From assembly GCA_017615655.1 (NCBI GenBank), contig JAFZZS010000002.1, positions 129,114-193,113 on the forward strand: a stretch of DNA of 64,000 bases. The letters are read 5' to 3'. Shown here piece by piece: positions 27,965 through 37,259 of the stretch. Origin of the DNA: Alphaproteobacteria bacterium (GTDB taxonomy: Bacteria; Pseudomonadota; Alphaproteobacteria; Rs-D84). Numbering within the stretch: the stretch's first letter is position 1; each line of letters starts with the position of its first letter. The notes beneath the pieces were generated by a model. The model did no database searches and was not told the origin of the DNA. It saw nothing but the letters and a program-made list of their open reading frames with translations. The position numbers and the translations under genes are program-made.

Positions 27965-28321
27965 ATGTTGAAACATTTATCTACAGAAGAAAGACGCAAG
28001 TTAGTTACACGTGTTGCGTTAAAGAAAAAGAATCCTGGAAAAATCCGTCTGTCTGTGTTCCGCAGTGGTCGCCATATTGAAATCCAGGCTATTGATGATG
28101 TCAAAGGTCATACACTTTGCGCCGCATCGTCCAAAGAAAAAGATTTCAAGGGCAAAGGTTGGAATGTCGCGGGCGCTGAACTCGTCGGCAAGGCATTTGC
28201 AGAACGTATGGTTAAAGCAAAATTGACAGATAATTGCTATTTTGATCGCGGTGGGTATCGCTATCATGGTCGCGTCAAAGCATTGTGCGAAGCGATTCGT
28301 GCGGGTGGCGTCAGAATATAA
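27965..28321 (+). CDS. rplR: 50S ribosomal protein L18
   Basis: The 118-residue protein binds 5S r[22 protein letters not shown] and [24 protein letters not shown] are conserved. Normal length. Confidence 0.97.
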   Translation: MLKHLSTEERRKLVTRVALKKKNPGKIRLSVFRSGRHIEIQAIDDVKGHTLCAASSKEKDFKGKGWNVAGAELVGKAFAERMVKAKLTDNCYFDRGGYRYHGRVKALCEAIRAGGVRI

Positions 28322-28349
28322 AAACATTGTAAATATACGGAGTATATAA

Positions 28350-28913
28350 ATGGCACGTTTTGATGATAAAAAATTACAGACAGATAACTTGGTAGATAAA
28401 CTCGTTTCTGTCAACCGCGTTTCAAAAACTGTTAAGGGCGGTAAGAATATGTCTTTCTCGGCATTGGTCGTTGTTGGCGACAAGGCCGGAAGGGTTGGAT
28501 TTGGCAAAGGTAAAGCGTTGGAAGTTCAAGCAGCTGTTCAGAAAGCAACCAAGGCCGCCAAGGCAAAAATGGTTCGCGTTCCATTGAAAGAGGGTCGCAC
28601 ATTGCATCATGATGTTTCTGTAAAATATGGTGCAAGTAAATTAGTTTTACGCAGTGCGGTACCTGGAACTGGTATCATTGCTGGTGGTGCTTTACGTGCG
28701 GTGTTTGATTGCCTGGGGGTTCAAGACGTTGTTGTTAAATCCCAGGGGGCAAATAATCCAAACAATATGATTCGTGCAGTTTTCTTGGCATTTTCAAAAA
28801 TGAATTCGCCAAAAACAGTTGCGGCACGTCGCGGCAAAACTGTTGCGGAAATCGTTGCGGGTCGTGATGGCAAAAAGGTTTCAGAAGAAACTGTTGCCAC
28901 AGAAGACAAATAA
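28350..28913 (+). CDS. rpsE: 30S ribosomal protein S5
   Basis: The 187-residue protein is involved in decoding accuracy. [37 protein letters not shown] and [20 protein letters not shown] are seen. A Glu/Lys-rich tail extends the C-terminus. Confidence 0.98.
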   Translation: MARFDDKKLQTDNLVDKLVSVNRVSKTVKGGKNMSFSALVVVGDKAGRVGFGKGKALEVQAAVQKATKAAKAKMVRVPLKEGRTLHHDVSVKYGASKLVLRSAVPGTGIIAGGALRAVFDCLGVQDVVVKSQGANNPNNMIRAVFLAFSKMNSPKTVAARRGKTVAEIVAGRDGKKVSEETVATEDK

Positions 28914-28928
28914 TAAAAGGTGATTGTT

Positions 28929-29111
28929 ATGGCAAAAAAAATAATTGTAAAACAAATCAAAAGTGTTATTGGTCGTCCGGAATCACAGCGCAAAATTTTA
29001 GCAACATTAGGTTTGGGACGCATTGGCAAATCCCACGAATTTAACGATAATGCGTCTGTTCGTGGTATGATTGCCAAAGTCGCACATTTGGTTAGTGTTG
29101 TGGAAGAATAA
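28929..29111 (+). CDS. rpmD: 50S ribosomal protein L30
   Basis: This 60-residue protein has IIVKQIKSVIGRPESQRKIL and LGLGRIGKSHEFNDNASVRGM, a normal bacterial L30. ATG 28929 (MAKKI) is preferred over an in-frame start three codons upstream. Confidence 0.96.
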   Translation: MAKKIIVKQIKSVIGRPESQRKILATLGLGRIGKSHEFNDNASVRGMIAKVAHLVSVVEE

Positions 29112-29127
29112 TTATAATAAACCGAGT

Positions 29128-29147
29128 ATGCGGATACTTGTCCGCAT
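29128..29147 (+). promoter_or_regulatory. rpmD-rplO intercistronic hairpin
   Basis: ATGCGGA-TACTTG-TCCGCAT perfect stem in the 75-base spacer, without a T-run. Confidence 0.4.
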
Positions 29148-29186
29148 GCGAAAAAGGACTATATAAAGTTCATAGGAGTAAAAGAA

Positions 29187-29645
29187 ATGAAATTAAATGC
29201 ATTGATGGATAATAAAGGGGCACGTACTGACATTAAACGCGTTGGTCGTGGTATGGCATCGGGTTATGGTAAAACCGCAGGTCGTGGAACCAAGGGGCAA
29301 AAGGCTCGTGCTGGTTCACGTAAACAGGCAACTTTCCAAGGTGGTCAAATGCCAATCTTGCGCCGTTTTCCAAAATTTGGGTTTACAAATCCATTCGCAA
29401 AACATTATGTAACAATCAATCTTGGTGATATCGAGAAGTTCATCGCAAGTGGCAAAATTGACGCGTCAAAAGAAATCACAATCGATTCGTTGTTGGCAGC
29501 GAAAGTTATCAACCGTCGTATGTCTGGTTTGAAAGTTTTAGCCAAGGGTGAAGTAAAGACAGCGGTGAATGTTGTGGCGGATAAATGGTCCAAGGCAGCT
29601 GAAGCAGCGATTGTTAAAGCTGGTGGTACAATTAAAAACAAATAA
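29187..29645 (+). CDS. rplO: 50S ribosomal protein L15
   Basis: The 152-residue late-assembly protein has the Gly-rich basic N-terminus RVGRGMASGYGKTAGRGTKG, then GGQMPILRRFPKFGF. Normal length. The next gene is secY, as in most bacteria. Confidence 0.97.
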   Translation: MKLNALMDNKGARTDIKRVGRGMASGYGKTAGRGTKGQKARAGSRKQATFQGGQMPILRRFPKFGFTNPFAKHYVTINLGDIEKFIASGKIDASKEITIDSLLAAKVINRRMSGLKVLAKGEVKTAVNVVADKWSKAAEAAIVKAGGTIKNK

Positions 29646-29672
29646 TCGGGATAAAACAAGAGAGAACAACGC

Positions 29673-30992
29673 ATGAAAATCTTTTCAAAATATTTTGGCA
29701 AGTTAACTGATTTACAAAAACGTATTTTGTTTACGCTTGGTGCGTTGGTTATTTATCGTGTTGGTTCTTTTATTCCGCTGCCCGGAGTCAATGCATCCGC
29801 AGTTTTACATCTGTTCCAAGGTGAAGGCAGTGGTATGATGGGAATGTTTGATATGTTCACAGGCGGTTCATTATCGCGTATGTCTGTGTTGGCGTTAAAC
29901 ATTTTCCCATATATCTCGGCGTCTATCGTGTTGCAGTTGTTAACTGCGACCAGCAAGTCGTTGAATGATTTGCGTAAAGAAGGCGAATCGGGGCGTATCA
30001 AAATTAATCAGTATACGCGTTACTTGGCAGTGTTATTAGCAGTGGTTCAAGGCTGGGCGGTTGTTCGTGGATTAGAATCTATGGCACCAGTTAATGGTAT
30101 TCGTGCGGTTGTGAATCCTGGTTTTTCGTTTGAGTTGTCGGCGATAATTGCTCTGGTTGGTGGAACAGTATTTGTTATGTGGCTGGCAGAGCAAATTACG
30201 GCACGCGGTATAGGGCAGGGTGCATCCTTGCTTATCTTTGCTGGTATTATCGCCCAAGTTCCCGAAGGTATTGCAAAGGTTGTGTCATTGGGTTCGGTTG
30301 GGCAAATGTCACCTGCAATGATAGCGTTAGTCATAGCGTTTGTTGTTGGTATTGTTGCTCTTATCGCATTCTTTGAAATGGCACAGCGTCGTATTCAAAT
30401 TTTGTATCCGCGTCAGGTTATGGCGAATGGGGTTGTTAATACTAATGCGTCATACTTACCAATCAAGGTTAATATGTCTGGCGTTATGGGACCGGTTTTT
30501 GCGTCATCTATTATGATGTTGCCGGCATTTATTCAACGTTTTGCACAAAGTGAGAATCTGGTCGTTCAAAATATTATGGCATTCTTTACCTATGGTGCAT
30601 GGTCGTATATCATTTTGTATACAATTTTAATCGCATTCTTTGCGTATTTTCAAACGGCAGTTGTATTTAATTCCGAAGAAACAAGTAACAATTTGCGTAA
30701 TGCAGGTGGTTATATTCCAGGTGTTCGCCCAGGTGAACAAACGATCACTTTCTTGGATTCCTTAGTTTCCAAAGTAACGGCCATTGGCGTATTGTATTTG
30801 ATTGTTGTCTGTGTGATTCCAATCATATTGAATACACATTTCGGCATGCCATTGGTTATTGGTGGAACAAGTGTTTTAATCGTTGCGGGTGTTGTTTTAG
30901 ATACCATGAATCAGGTTCAATCCTATCTGGTGGCAAAACAATATCATGGTGTTATGGGCGCCGCCGCAAAGAAAGGTCGTTTCCGCAATTAA
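29673..30992 (+). CDS. secY: Preprotein translocase subunit SecY
   Basis: The 439-residue inner-membrane protein has about ten hydrophobic segments and forms the Sec channel. RVGSFIPLPGVNA and the plug region LSRMSVLALNIFPYISASIVLQ are seen. The cytoplasmic loop FAYFQTAVVFNSEETSNNLR and TIKFLDS-equivalent QTITFLDSLVSKVT contact SecA and the ribosome. No adk follows it, unlike many Proteobacteria; rpsM is next after a palindromic spacer. Confidence 0.97.
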   Translation: MKIFSKYFGKLTDLQKRILFTLGALVIYRVGSFIPLPGVNASAVLHLFQGEGSGMMGMFDMFTGGSLSRMSVLALNIFPYISASIVLQLLTATSKSLNDLRKEGESGRIKINQYTRYLAVLLAVVQGWAVVRGLESMAPVNGIRAVVNPGFSFELSAIIALVGGTVFVMWLAEQITARGIGQGASLLIFAGIIAQVPEGIAKVVSLGSVGQMSPAMIALVIAFVVGIVALIAFFEMAQRRIQILYPRQVMANGVVNTNASYLPIKVNMSGVMGPVFASSIMMLPAFIQRFAQSENLVVQNIMAFFTYGAWSYIILYTILIAFFAYFQTAVVFNSEETSNNLRNAGGYIPGVRPGEQTITFLDSLVSKVTAIGVLYLIVVCVIPIILNTHFGMPLVIGGTSVLIVAGVVLDTMNQVQSYLVAKQYHGVMGAAAKKGRFRN

Positions 30993-31018
30993 TAAATGTT
31001 GGTTGTGTGAAACAGGGT

Positions 31019-31060
31019 TTGACTTTTGCGATAATTTATATAGAATTATGTAGCAAAAGT
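31019..31060 (+). promoter_or_regulatory. secY-rpsM palindrome with alpha-operon promoter
   Basis: TTGACT (31019-31024), 16 bases, TAGAAT (31041-31046) lies within a long imperfect palindrome: ACTTTTGC (31022-31029) with GCAAAAGT (31053-31060) and inner ATAATT / AATTAT. Confidence 0.55.
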
Positions 31061-31114
31061 TTTTGGACGGTGAAAATCGTCTGATACAAAGAAAAATAAA
31101 AAGGAAAAGTAAAA

Positions 31115-31492
31115 ATGGCACGTATAGCAGGTGTAAACATCCCCGCGGAAAAACGTATTGAGGCGGCATTGCAGTACATCCATGGTATTGGCCCAACAAG
31201 AGCCAATCAGATTTGCAAAGCCCTGAAATTGAAAGATGGGTTACGCGCAAAAGATTTGACCGACGAAGATGTTATCAAAATTTCAAACTATATCGAACAG
31301 AATTTCAAAGTCGAAGGTGACGTCCGTCGCGAAGTTGCAATGAACATCAAACGTTTGCAAGACTTGAAGACATATCGTGGTATCCGTCATCGTAATCGTT
31401 TGCCGGTTCGTGGTCAGCGCACACAGACAAATGCGCGTACACGTAAGGGTAAACGTGTCGTTGTCGCGGGTTCTGCGGTCAAGGGTAAATAA
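31115..31492 (+). CDS. rpsM: 30S ribosomal protein S13
   Basis: The 125-residue 30S head protein has [36 protein letters not shown] and [20 protein letters not shown]. First gene of the alpha operon. Normal length. Confidence 0.98.
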   Translation: MARIAGVNIPAEKRIEAALQYIHGIGPTRANQICKALKLKDGLRAKDLTDEDVIKISNYIEQNFKVEGDVRREVAMNIKRLQDLKTYRGIRHRNRLPVRGQRTQTNARTRKGKRVVVAGSAVKGK

Positions 31493-31556
31493 TTTAATTG
31501 GGTAGAGATTAACACGATAGTTAATTGAAGACATCTAATAAAAGGAAAAGTTAAAA

Positions 31557-31934
31557 ATGGCAGTTAATAAAAAGAAAGTTGTAAAAAAAGTATCACATGG
31601 CATTGCGCATGTCGTTGCCACGAATAATAATACACGTATCACAATTACAGATCAATCGGGTGCCGTGTTAACATGGGCCACTGCGGGTGCAAATAATTTC
31701 AAGGGTGCCAAGAAATCTACACCTTATGCTGCGACCATTGTTGCGGATGCGGTCGGCAAAAAGGTCGCTGAAATGGGTATGAAAACCGTTGATGTTTTGA
31801 TGCGTGGTATTGGTCAGGGTCGTGAATCTGCGGTTCGTGGTTTGGCAAATGCTGGATTGGTTGTGCAAAGCATTACTGATACAACCCGTATTCCACATAA
31901 TGGATGTCGCCCGAAGAAAGTGCGTAGAGTTTAA
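31557..31934 (+). CDS. rpsK: 30S ribosomal protein S11
   Basis: The 125-residue platform protein has GIAHVVATNNNTRITITDQSG and the C-terminal ITDTTRIPHNGCRPKKVRRV. It is immediately followed by a terminator, so the operon ends here rather than continuing into rpsD/rpoA. Confidence 0.98.
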   Translation: MAVNKKKVVKKVSHGIAHVVATNNNTRITITDQSGAVLTWATAGANNFKGAKKSTPYAATIVADAVGKKVAEMGMKTVDVLMRGIGQGRESAVRGLANAGLVVQSITDTTRIPHNGCRPKKVRRV

Positions 31935-31960
31935 AAAAACGCCCGTTTGGGCGTTTTTTT
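31933..31960 (+). terminator. Rho-independent terminator after rpsK
   Basis: AAACGCCC-GTTT-GGGCGTTT stem with a T-run, overlapping the rpsK stop region. Confidence 0.93.
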
Positions 31961-32050
31961 AGTTGTTATTGTAAGTGATTAGTAAAACGGCATAATGCGC
32001 CGTTTTTTAGAAAATACTAATCACTAATATTGTCCATTAACCACTAATAA
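31960..32050. repeat. TTAGT micro-repeats around a second hairpin
   Basis: Forward units (GTAAGTGATTAGT) at about 31971, a hairpin AAAACGGC-ATAAT-GCGCCGTTTT (31984-32009), and inverse units (ACTAATCACTAA, then AACCACTAA) at 32016-32049. Confidence 0.55.
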
Positions 32051-32069
32051 AAAAATTTGTCAATAATAC

Positions 32070-32097
32070 TTGACAATGAAATTTTGTGTCCTATAAT
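32070..32097 (+). promoter_or_regulatory. Promoter of small exported protein
   Basis: TTGACA (32070-32075), 16 bases, TATAAT (32092-32097): a consensus sigma-70-type promoter. Confidence 0.85.
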
Positions 32098-32124
32098 ATT
32101 GACGAATAACCAAAAGGGTCAAAT

Positions 32125-32451
32125 ATGAAAAAGACAATTTTAACAAGTTTGTTTGCTGCGATGGTTGCGGTCAGTGCAAATGCATCTGATGGTGGTGTTT
32201 ATGCCGAAACAGAAACATACACGAATCATGTTCGTTATAACACAACGGCTATCAATTATGCGGCACCAGTTGCACAACGCCCAGTTTCCGTGGCGCCATG
32301 CAATTCTTGTGCGCAACCTGTTCGTGTTAAAACACATACCGAAGTAATTGATCATTACCAGGTATATCGTCCAGTAACGGTTTATGAACCAGCCGGCACA
32401 TATTCAGAACGTCGTGTGGTTCGCAATAACTGCAACCGTTGCAACGGATAA
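32125..32451 (+). CDS. Small exported Cys protein
   Basis: This 108-residue protein has a signal peptide (MKKTILTSLFAAMVAVSANA). The mature part is about 88 residues with two Cys pairs: CNSC at about residue 59 and CNRC at the very end. CXXC pairs could form disulfides or bind metal. The middle is rich in Val, Thr and Tyr (QVYRPVTVYEPAGTY). It has a consensus promoter and its own terminator, so it is monocistronic and probably abundant. No family is recognised. It is the first gene of the envelope insertion between rpsK and rpoA. Confidence 0.75.
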   Translation: MKKTILTSLFAAMVAVSANASDGGVYAETETYTNHVRYNTTAINYAAPVAQRPVSVAPCNSCAQPVRVKTHTEVIDHYQVYRPVTVYEPAGTYSERRVVRNNCNRCNG

Positions 32452-32482
32452 TTTTTCTTTCTCCTTGTTTGTTATGTTGTTG

Positions 32483-32511
32483 TGCATTCGGCTTCGGCCG
32501 AATGCTTTTTT
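32483..32511 (+). terminator. Rho-independent terminator
   Basis: GCATTCGGC-TTCG-GCCGAATGC stem, then six T. Confidence 0.93.
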
Positions 32512-32580
32512 TAGTAGTTAGTGAAAGTGGATAGTGGTTAGTAATTTTTTTGGGAAACACATAACTAACTAACCACTTTT
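32512..32580. repeat. TTAGTG micro-repeat pair
   Basis: Forward units (TTAGTAGTTAGTG..GTGGTTAGT) at 32512-32543 and inverse units (ACTAACTAACCACTTTT) at 32564-32580 can pair to a long imperfect hairpin. Confidence 0.5.
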
Positions 32581-32603
32581 TCCTTTTATTTGTCCGCTTT
32601 TTA

Positions 32604-32612
32604 TGGTAAAAT
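32604..32612 (+). promoter_or_regulatory. Extended -10 promoter (TGGTAAAAT)
   Basis: TG-G-TAAAAT just upstream of the large exported protein at 32630. The same element occurs before 37260. Confidence 0.45.
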
Positions 32613-32629
32613 GTCATGACAGAAGAGAG

Positions 32630-34549
32630 ATGTATAATCCATTAAAGGTCTTGTGTGGTGTGCTTTGCGCCGCGTTTATTGCGCCGGCGGTGGCAAATGT
32701 TGCAACAACTGCGGGGTCTAATCTAACCGCATATAATGGTACTGGTGCGACAAGCAATAATCAATGGAACAGCCTTATGAATGGTCGTGGTGGTATGGGA
32801 ACAACGCCTGCGGAAGCAAATTTTGGTAATTGCAATGCGGTTATTTTGCGTTGCGCAACCCCAAAGTGTTCTTCGGGTGGGTGTGTAGATATGTCAGTTG
32901 CGCGTCCGATTGTTGCGGGCTGCGTCAATTCTAATAACAGTTGCAAAAAGTATGGTGATGAACTTATTGACTATATAACCGCGCAAATTGTGGCCCAATC
33001 GACCGCCAAGGTTCAAGAACAGCAAAATGCGGTCGCAATTGCACAGGCCCAGGCCGAAGCTCAGGCTGCCGCTGCAGCAGCTGCGGCAGAGCAGAATAAT
33101 GCCCAGGTACAGCAAATGCAATCACAAATGGCGGCGATGCAGGCGCAAATGGCGGAATCTATGGCGGCCATGCAGGAACAAATGGCGGCACAAAGCGAAT
33201 CGCAAAATGCACAGATTCAAAACGCTCTGGCAGAACAACGTGCCAGTTACGCATCAACAGGTGAAACCGGTGCGATGATTGAAGGGCTAGAAGGTCTTGG
33301 GGTTGCCGAACAATTGGCCGCAAAAAATGGCGTAAGTGCGGATATTTTGGTGCGTGAACAAATATCTGGTCAGATTGAAACATCCATTGATGATGCGGTT
33401 TTGGCATTAAAAGATTTGAAAGGAAAATTGGATGCGGTTTTAGAATACGCCGGATGTGATTCTGCGGCTAATGGGTGCACCGGACCGAAACGTGTCAAAA
33501 AGTTCAAAGATTTGGCGAATGACTTCTTTGATCCATACGAAAATGTTGTGGAAAATATGTATGATGCATTGATACTAGCCATGACAGTTGGTATAGATGT
33601 CAGTGATGTTATCATGTTGCTTAGTAATTCTTGCAACATGTGGGGTAAATATATGTGTGATACGTGCAGCAAAACGATTAAAGACAGACAAACAGCAGAA
33701 GATATTGCAAAGGACGGCGCCTGTGAATGTTATGACAAAGAAGAGCGGAATTGCTATTATCGTGTTTTAACAAACAAAGGCAAGGTTTCTAAAGATCAAA
33801 CACATTGTCGTCTGGTTAGTATAATTAATCAAGGTGAAGAAGTTCAGCGTGAATGGGTTGATGCGAATTCGGGTATGACCGGTGCGACCCAGGTTGCATG
33901 TGCATCGGATGTTGTTATGAATGTGCCGCTGTTCCGTGGAATGAAAAAGAAAGCGACATTAGATATTGAAACATTGCGTGGATTGGTTAATCAAGATGCG
34001 TATACCTCATGCAGAACACGCGATAAAAACAAAACAGAATTTGATATTACCCAAGATTGTGGTGCAAATTTCTGTATGGTGAACCCTGTTGAAAGTAAAG
34101 AACGTTGGAAAAAATTGCGTAATGCCGTTGATACCAAGAAATTGGGTAAGTATTGCTATAAATCAGAAAAGGCAATGGGTCAGGATGGTGAGGACATTGC
34201 AATGTCGATAATAACTTTTGGCGAAGGTTTAAATAATACAGATCTCGTGAGTGCGGTAAATCGTATTGCTGTTCCGTGTGAAGACAGAAAAGAAGAAGAT
34301 ATTTGTAAAGCTAAGCTTAGTTGTGAATGGTTGCCAGTGATGAAAAAGTGTGTTTTGAAGGCCGAAGCGGCTCCAATCCAGACATTGCAATTCAAGAACA
34401 CAGGGTTATTGTCATCTACAAATACCGGGTCTGGTTTATTACCAAGTAGTTTAGGTTCGAGTAGTCTTGGAACAGATCAGCGTGCACCAGGAACTAGTAT
34501 TAACTATAATGCTGCAACCAAGGGCTTTGGAACGGGCATAGGAAAATAA
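32630..34549 (+). CDS. Large exported Cys-rich protein with Ala/Gln coiled coil
   Basis: This 639-residue protein starts with a signal peptide (MYNPLKVLCGVLCAAFIAPAVA). The mature N-terminus has Cys with spacing C-X6-C-X4-C-X4-C (NCNAVILRC onward), related to the module of the 37260, 48335 and 49202 gene products. A long Ala/Gln/Met coiled coil follows at about 110-205, with repeated MAAMQAQMAESMAAMQEQMA. The C-terminal half has more than 20 Cys and a C-X8-C-X5-C-X-W-X6-C motif near residue 560 (CEWLPVMKKC). ATG 32630 gives a proper signal peptide; an upstream in-frame start would spoil it. It overlaps the next gene by one base. No function is recognised; a structural envelope protein is the best inference. 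Confidence 0.8.
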   Translation: MYNPLKVLCGVLCAAFIAPAVANVATTAGSNLTAYNGTGATSNNQWNSLMNGRGGMGTTPAEANFGNCNAVILRCATPKCSSGGCVDMSVARPIVAGCVNSNNSCKKYGDELIDYITAQIVAQSTAKVQEQQNAVAIAQAQAEAQAAAAAAAAEQNNAQVQQMQSQMAAMQAQMAESMAAMQEQMAAQSESQNAQIQNALAEQRASYASTGETGAMIEGLEGLGVAEQLAAKNGVSADILVREQISGQIETSIDDAVLALKDLKGKLDAVLEYAGCDSAANGCTGPKRVKKFKDLANDFFDPYENVVENMYDALILAMTVGIDVSDVIMLLSNSCNMWGKYMCDTCSKTIKDRQTAEDIAKDGACECYDKEERNCYYRVLTNKGKVSKDQTHCRLVSIINQGEEVQREWVDANSGMTGATQVACASDVVMNVPLFRGMKKKATLDIETLRGLVNQDAYTSCRTRDKNKTEFDITQDCGANFCMVNPVESKERWKKLRNAVDTKKLGKYCYKSEKAMGQDGEDIAMSIITFGEGLNNTDLVSAVNRIAVPCEDRKEEDICKAKLSCEWLPVMKKCVLKAEAAPIQTLQFKNTGLLSSTNTGSGLLPSSLGSSSLGTDQRAPGTSINYNAATKGFGTGIGK

Positions 34550-35289
34550 TGTTTAATAAAATGAAAATTTTTGATATTAAAAATTTATTGCGCGTTATGG
34601 TCGTGGCGGTGGTTTGTATGGCATCGTTTGGTGCCTATGCGTACTATGATGATGACGAAGACGAAGATGTTGGATGCCAATTCTTTTCACCGGCGTATGC
34701 ATTGTGCACGATACATGCATACAATGTGGGTTTGGCACAAAACCCAACGGATTCCACACAGATTGCGGATATGAATGAAGTTATCGCAATGAAATCAACT
34801 GTTATTGCGCAACAGATGAAGCAGGAATACGATTTCCTGAACGCGATGGTCAAGCGTTTCAAAACACAACTGGAAAAGGCGGTTTTAACCAGCAAGATAG
34901 AAGTCCTGACAGGAACAAGTTCTTCGTCAACATCGTCATCAAGTTCCAGTTCACTAGCAAATAACGGATTGGCGACCGCTGAAGATTGCGATACTTTAGA
35001 TTTAGCTAATATTTACGATTGTTTGTTGCGTAATTTGAATAAAATTGAAAATGCTGTAGACAGGGATACAACAAATGCTAGGAAGCAACTACAAAATGAT
35101 ATTGCGGTCGCAAATGGTTATGAGATGTGTGGTAAGGATAAAAACTGCGAAGATGAATCGGGTTGTGATAATTTGGGGATCAAAAAAGGTATCTCGGACT
35201 GTGTTAAATCATTGCGTCGCAAGGTAAATAAATCAAAATCTGAATATATTGATGGTCGTTCACAAAGTGGAATGATGAAAAGATCATAA
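34549..35289 (+). CDS. Exported protein with acidic N-terminus and Ser tract
   Basis: The 246-residue protein is translationally coupled to the preceding gene (TAATG overlap, AGGA five bases upstream). It has a signal peptide (about 1-31, ending ASFGAYA), then an acidic YYDDDEDEDVGC stretch. A helical region (about 70-120) precedes a Ser tract (about 122-137), and a C-terminal half carries several Cys (CGKDKNCEDESGC). It is likely exported as a partner of the 32630 product. No known domain is recognised. A terminator is not obvious before the rpoA promoter. Confidence 0.75.
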   Translation: MFNKMKIFDIKNLLRVMVVAVVCMASFGAYAYYDDDEDEDVGCQFFSPAYALCTIHAYNVGLAQNPTDSTQIADMNEVIAMKSTVIAQQMKQEYDFLNAMVKRFKTQLEKAVLTSKIEVLTGTSSSSTSSSSSSSLANNGLATAEDCDTLDLANIYDCLLRNLNKIENAVDRDTTNARKQLQNDIAVANGYEMCGKDKNCEDESGCDNLGIKKGISDCVKSLRRKVNKSKSEYIDGRSQSGMMKRS

Positions 35290-35307
35290 CGCAACCCACT
35301 AAATCCC

Positions 35308-35336
35308 TTGACTTTCTAAAAAAATGATAATAAAAT
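35308..35336 (+). promoter_or_regulatory. rpoA promoter
   Basis: TTGACT (35308-35313), 17 bases, TAAAAT (35331-35336). It explains how rpoA-rplQ can be expressed although separated from rpsK. Confidence 0.75.
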
Positions 35337-35408
35337 ACGCGGGCGCGCAAAGGAATTTGTGCGTGGCCGATTGGCGAAAATGATAAACTAAGCTAAAAGG
35401 GAACTTAA

Positions 35409-36437
35409 ATGATTGAAAAAAATTGGATGGCTTTGATTAAGCCAAAGAAACTGAATATCATCCCAGATGAACATAATCCTAATCAGGCGACACTTATTGC
35501 CGAACCACTAGAAAAGGGCTTTGGTTTGACATTGGGTACTGCGTTGCGTCGCGTATTATTGTCATCGTTACAAGGATGTGCACCGTTGTATGTTAAAATT
35601 GATGGTGTTCAACATGAATTTTCAAGTATCCAGGGCGTTCACGAAGATGTCGCGGATATTTTATTGAACCTTAAAGGTGTTTATTTCAAGGCTAACAGCG
35701 AAGGTCAACACAAGGCGTCGTTGCATGTTTCTGGACCGGCAGTGGTTAAGGCTGGTATGATTGAATGCAGTAGCGCAATTGAAATTATGAATCCAGATGC
35801 TGAAATTTGCACACTGGATAAAGGCGCACAATTTGATATGGAAATCACATTGGGTTCGGGTCGTGGATATGTCCCGGCAACAGCGCATGCAGATGGCTTG
35901 CCATTGGGCGTTATACCGGTTGATTCTATATTCTCGCCAATTTTGAATGTCGCAAGCAATGTTTCTGAAACACGTGTTGGTCAGTCAACTGATTTTGATA
36001 AATTGGAAATGGTTGTTAAAACAAACGGCAGTGTTACACCCGAAGATGCAATCGCATTTGCTGCGCGTATTTTGACAGATCAATTGACATTGTTCATCAA
36101 CTTTGAAGATCCGGCACAAATTGCTGCACCAAGCGAAGAAGATGCCGCAAAAGAAGCATTGCAGTTTGATCCAAAGTTGTTGAAACGTGTTGATGAATTG
36201 GAATTGTCTGTTCGTGCAAATAACTGCTTAAAGAATGACAAAATCAACTGGCTTGGTGAATTGGTACAAAAGACCGAGGCCGATATGTTGAAAACACCAA
36301 ACTTTGGGCGCAAATCGCTTAATGAAATCAAGATTCAACTTGAAGCGATGGGTCTTGGTTTAGGTATGGAAGTCCCAGGTTGGCCACCAGAAAATATTGC
36401 GGAATTGGCCAAGAAGTACGAGGATCCTTATAAATAA
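35409..36437 (+). CDS. rpoA: DNA-directed RNA polymerase alpha subunit
   Basis: The 342-residue subunit has the assembly domain ([43 protein letters not shown]). The linker and C-terminal domain end in [22 protein letters not shown], which contacts UP elements and activators. Length is typical for Alphaproteobacteria. AAAAGGGAA precedes the ATG. Confidence 0.98.
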   Translation: MIEKNWMALIKPKKLNIIPDEHNPNQATLIAEPLEKGFGLTLGTALRRVLLSSLQGCAPLYVKIDGVQHEFSSIQGVHEDVADILLNLKGVYFKANSEGQHKASLHVSGPAVVKAGMIECSSAIEIMNPDAEICTLDKGAQFDMEITLGSGRGYVPATAHADGLPLGVIPVDSIFSPILNVASNVSETRVGQSTDFDKLEMVVKTNGSVTPEDAIAFAARILTDQLTLFINFEDPAQIAAPSEEDAAKEALQFDPKLLKRVDELELSVRANNCLKNDKINWLGELVQKTEADMLKTPNFGRKSLNEIKIQLEAMGLGLGMEVPGWPPENIAELAKKYEDPYK

Positions 36438-36537
36438 ACGAATTGATGCGGTTCTGGGGCATGTGCCCCAGGTCGCATAGTGGTGTAAAATCCCACTTGT
36501 AAAAGAGTAGGGCGGAAACAAAATAAAGGAGTAACCG

Positions 36538-37113
36538 ATGAGACACCAAAAAGCAGGTCGCACTTTTAATCGCGATACTAATGCTCGCAAGGCTTTGTTC
36601 ATAGGCTTGGCGAAAAACTTAATTGAAAAAGAACAAATCAAAACAACCTTGCCAAAGGCCAAAGATCTGCGCAGTGTCGTAGAAAAATTGGTTACACGTG
36701 CCAAGGTTGATACCGTTGCAAATCGTCGTTTGGTTGCATCTGAATTGGGCAATGCAAGTGATGCCGCAGTGAAAAAACTGTTTGCTGTATTAGGTCCACG
36801 TTATGCAAAACGCCCGGGTGGTTATACCCGCGTGTTAAAGGCTGGGTTCCGTTATGGTGATGCAGCACCGATGGCGATAATTGAATTTATCGATCGTGAT
36901 GTTAATGCGAAAAAACCGGCAGTTAAACCAGAAGTAGCGGCAGCCAAGGCTGATGAGGCAGTTGCAGCCGAAACCGAAGACAAGAAAGCCACCAAGGCAC
37001 CAAAGGCGGCAAAGCCGGAAACAAAGAAAGTTGCAACGAAAGAACCAGCTGCAAAGAAAGCTACGGCGGCAAAAAAGACCGTTGCAGTTAAACGTCGTGC
37101 AACAGGTAAATAA
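36538..37113 (+). CDS. rplQ: 50S ribosomal protein L17 with Ala/Lys-rich tail
   Basis: The 191-residue protein has the L17 core in its first about 120 residues ([50 protein letters not shown]). An Ala/Lys/Glu-rich, probably disordered tail of about 70 residues follows. A GC-rich hairpin (TGGGGCATGTGCCCCA, near 36460) lies between rpoA and rplQ. It is the last gene of the ribosomal block. Confidence 0.97.
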   Translation: MRHQKAGRTFNRDTNARKALFIGLAKNLIEKEQIKTTLPKAKDLRSVVEKLVTRAKVDTVANRRLVASELGNASDAAVKKLFAVLGPRYAKRPGGYTRVLKAGFRYGDAAPMAIIEFIDRDVNAKKPAVKPEVAAAKADEAVAAETEDKKATKAPKAAKPETKKVATKEPAAKKATAAKKTVAVKRRATGK

Positions 37114-37140
37114 GTATTAATTGTCAGTGCAAGTGTTTAG

Positions 37141-37170
37141 TATGCGGGGTGAATTCCCCGCATAATTTTT
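37141..37170 (+). terminator. Rho-independent terminator after rplQ
   Basis: TATGCGGGG-TGAATT-CCCCGCATA stem followed by ATTTTT. Confidence 0.9.
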
Positions 37171-37205
37171 CGGCAAAAAACGAACAATTTTTTCTGTTTT
37201 TATTC

Positions 37206-37234
37206 TTGGTGAATCCCCATTTTTGTGGTAAAAT
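37206..37234 (+). promoter_or_regulatory. Promoter of the 37260 gene
   Basis: TTGGTG (37206-37211), 17 bases, TAAAAT (37229-37234) with an extended TG. Confidence 0.55.
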
Positions 37235-37259
37235 AATAAAGATAATAGGGGGGATTCCA

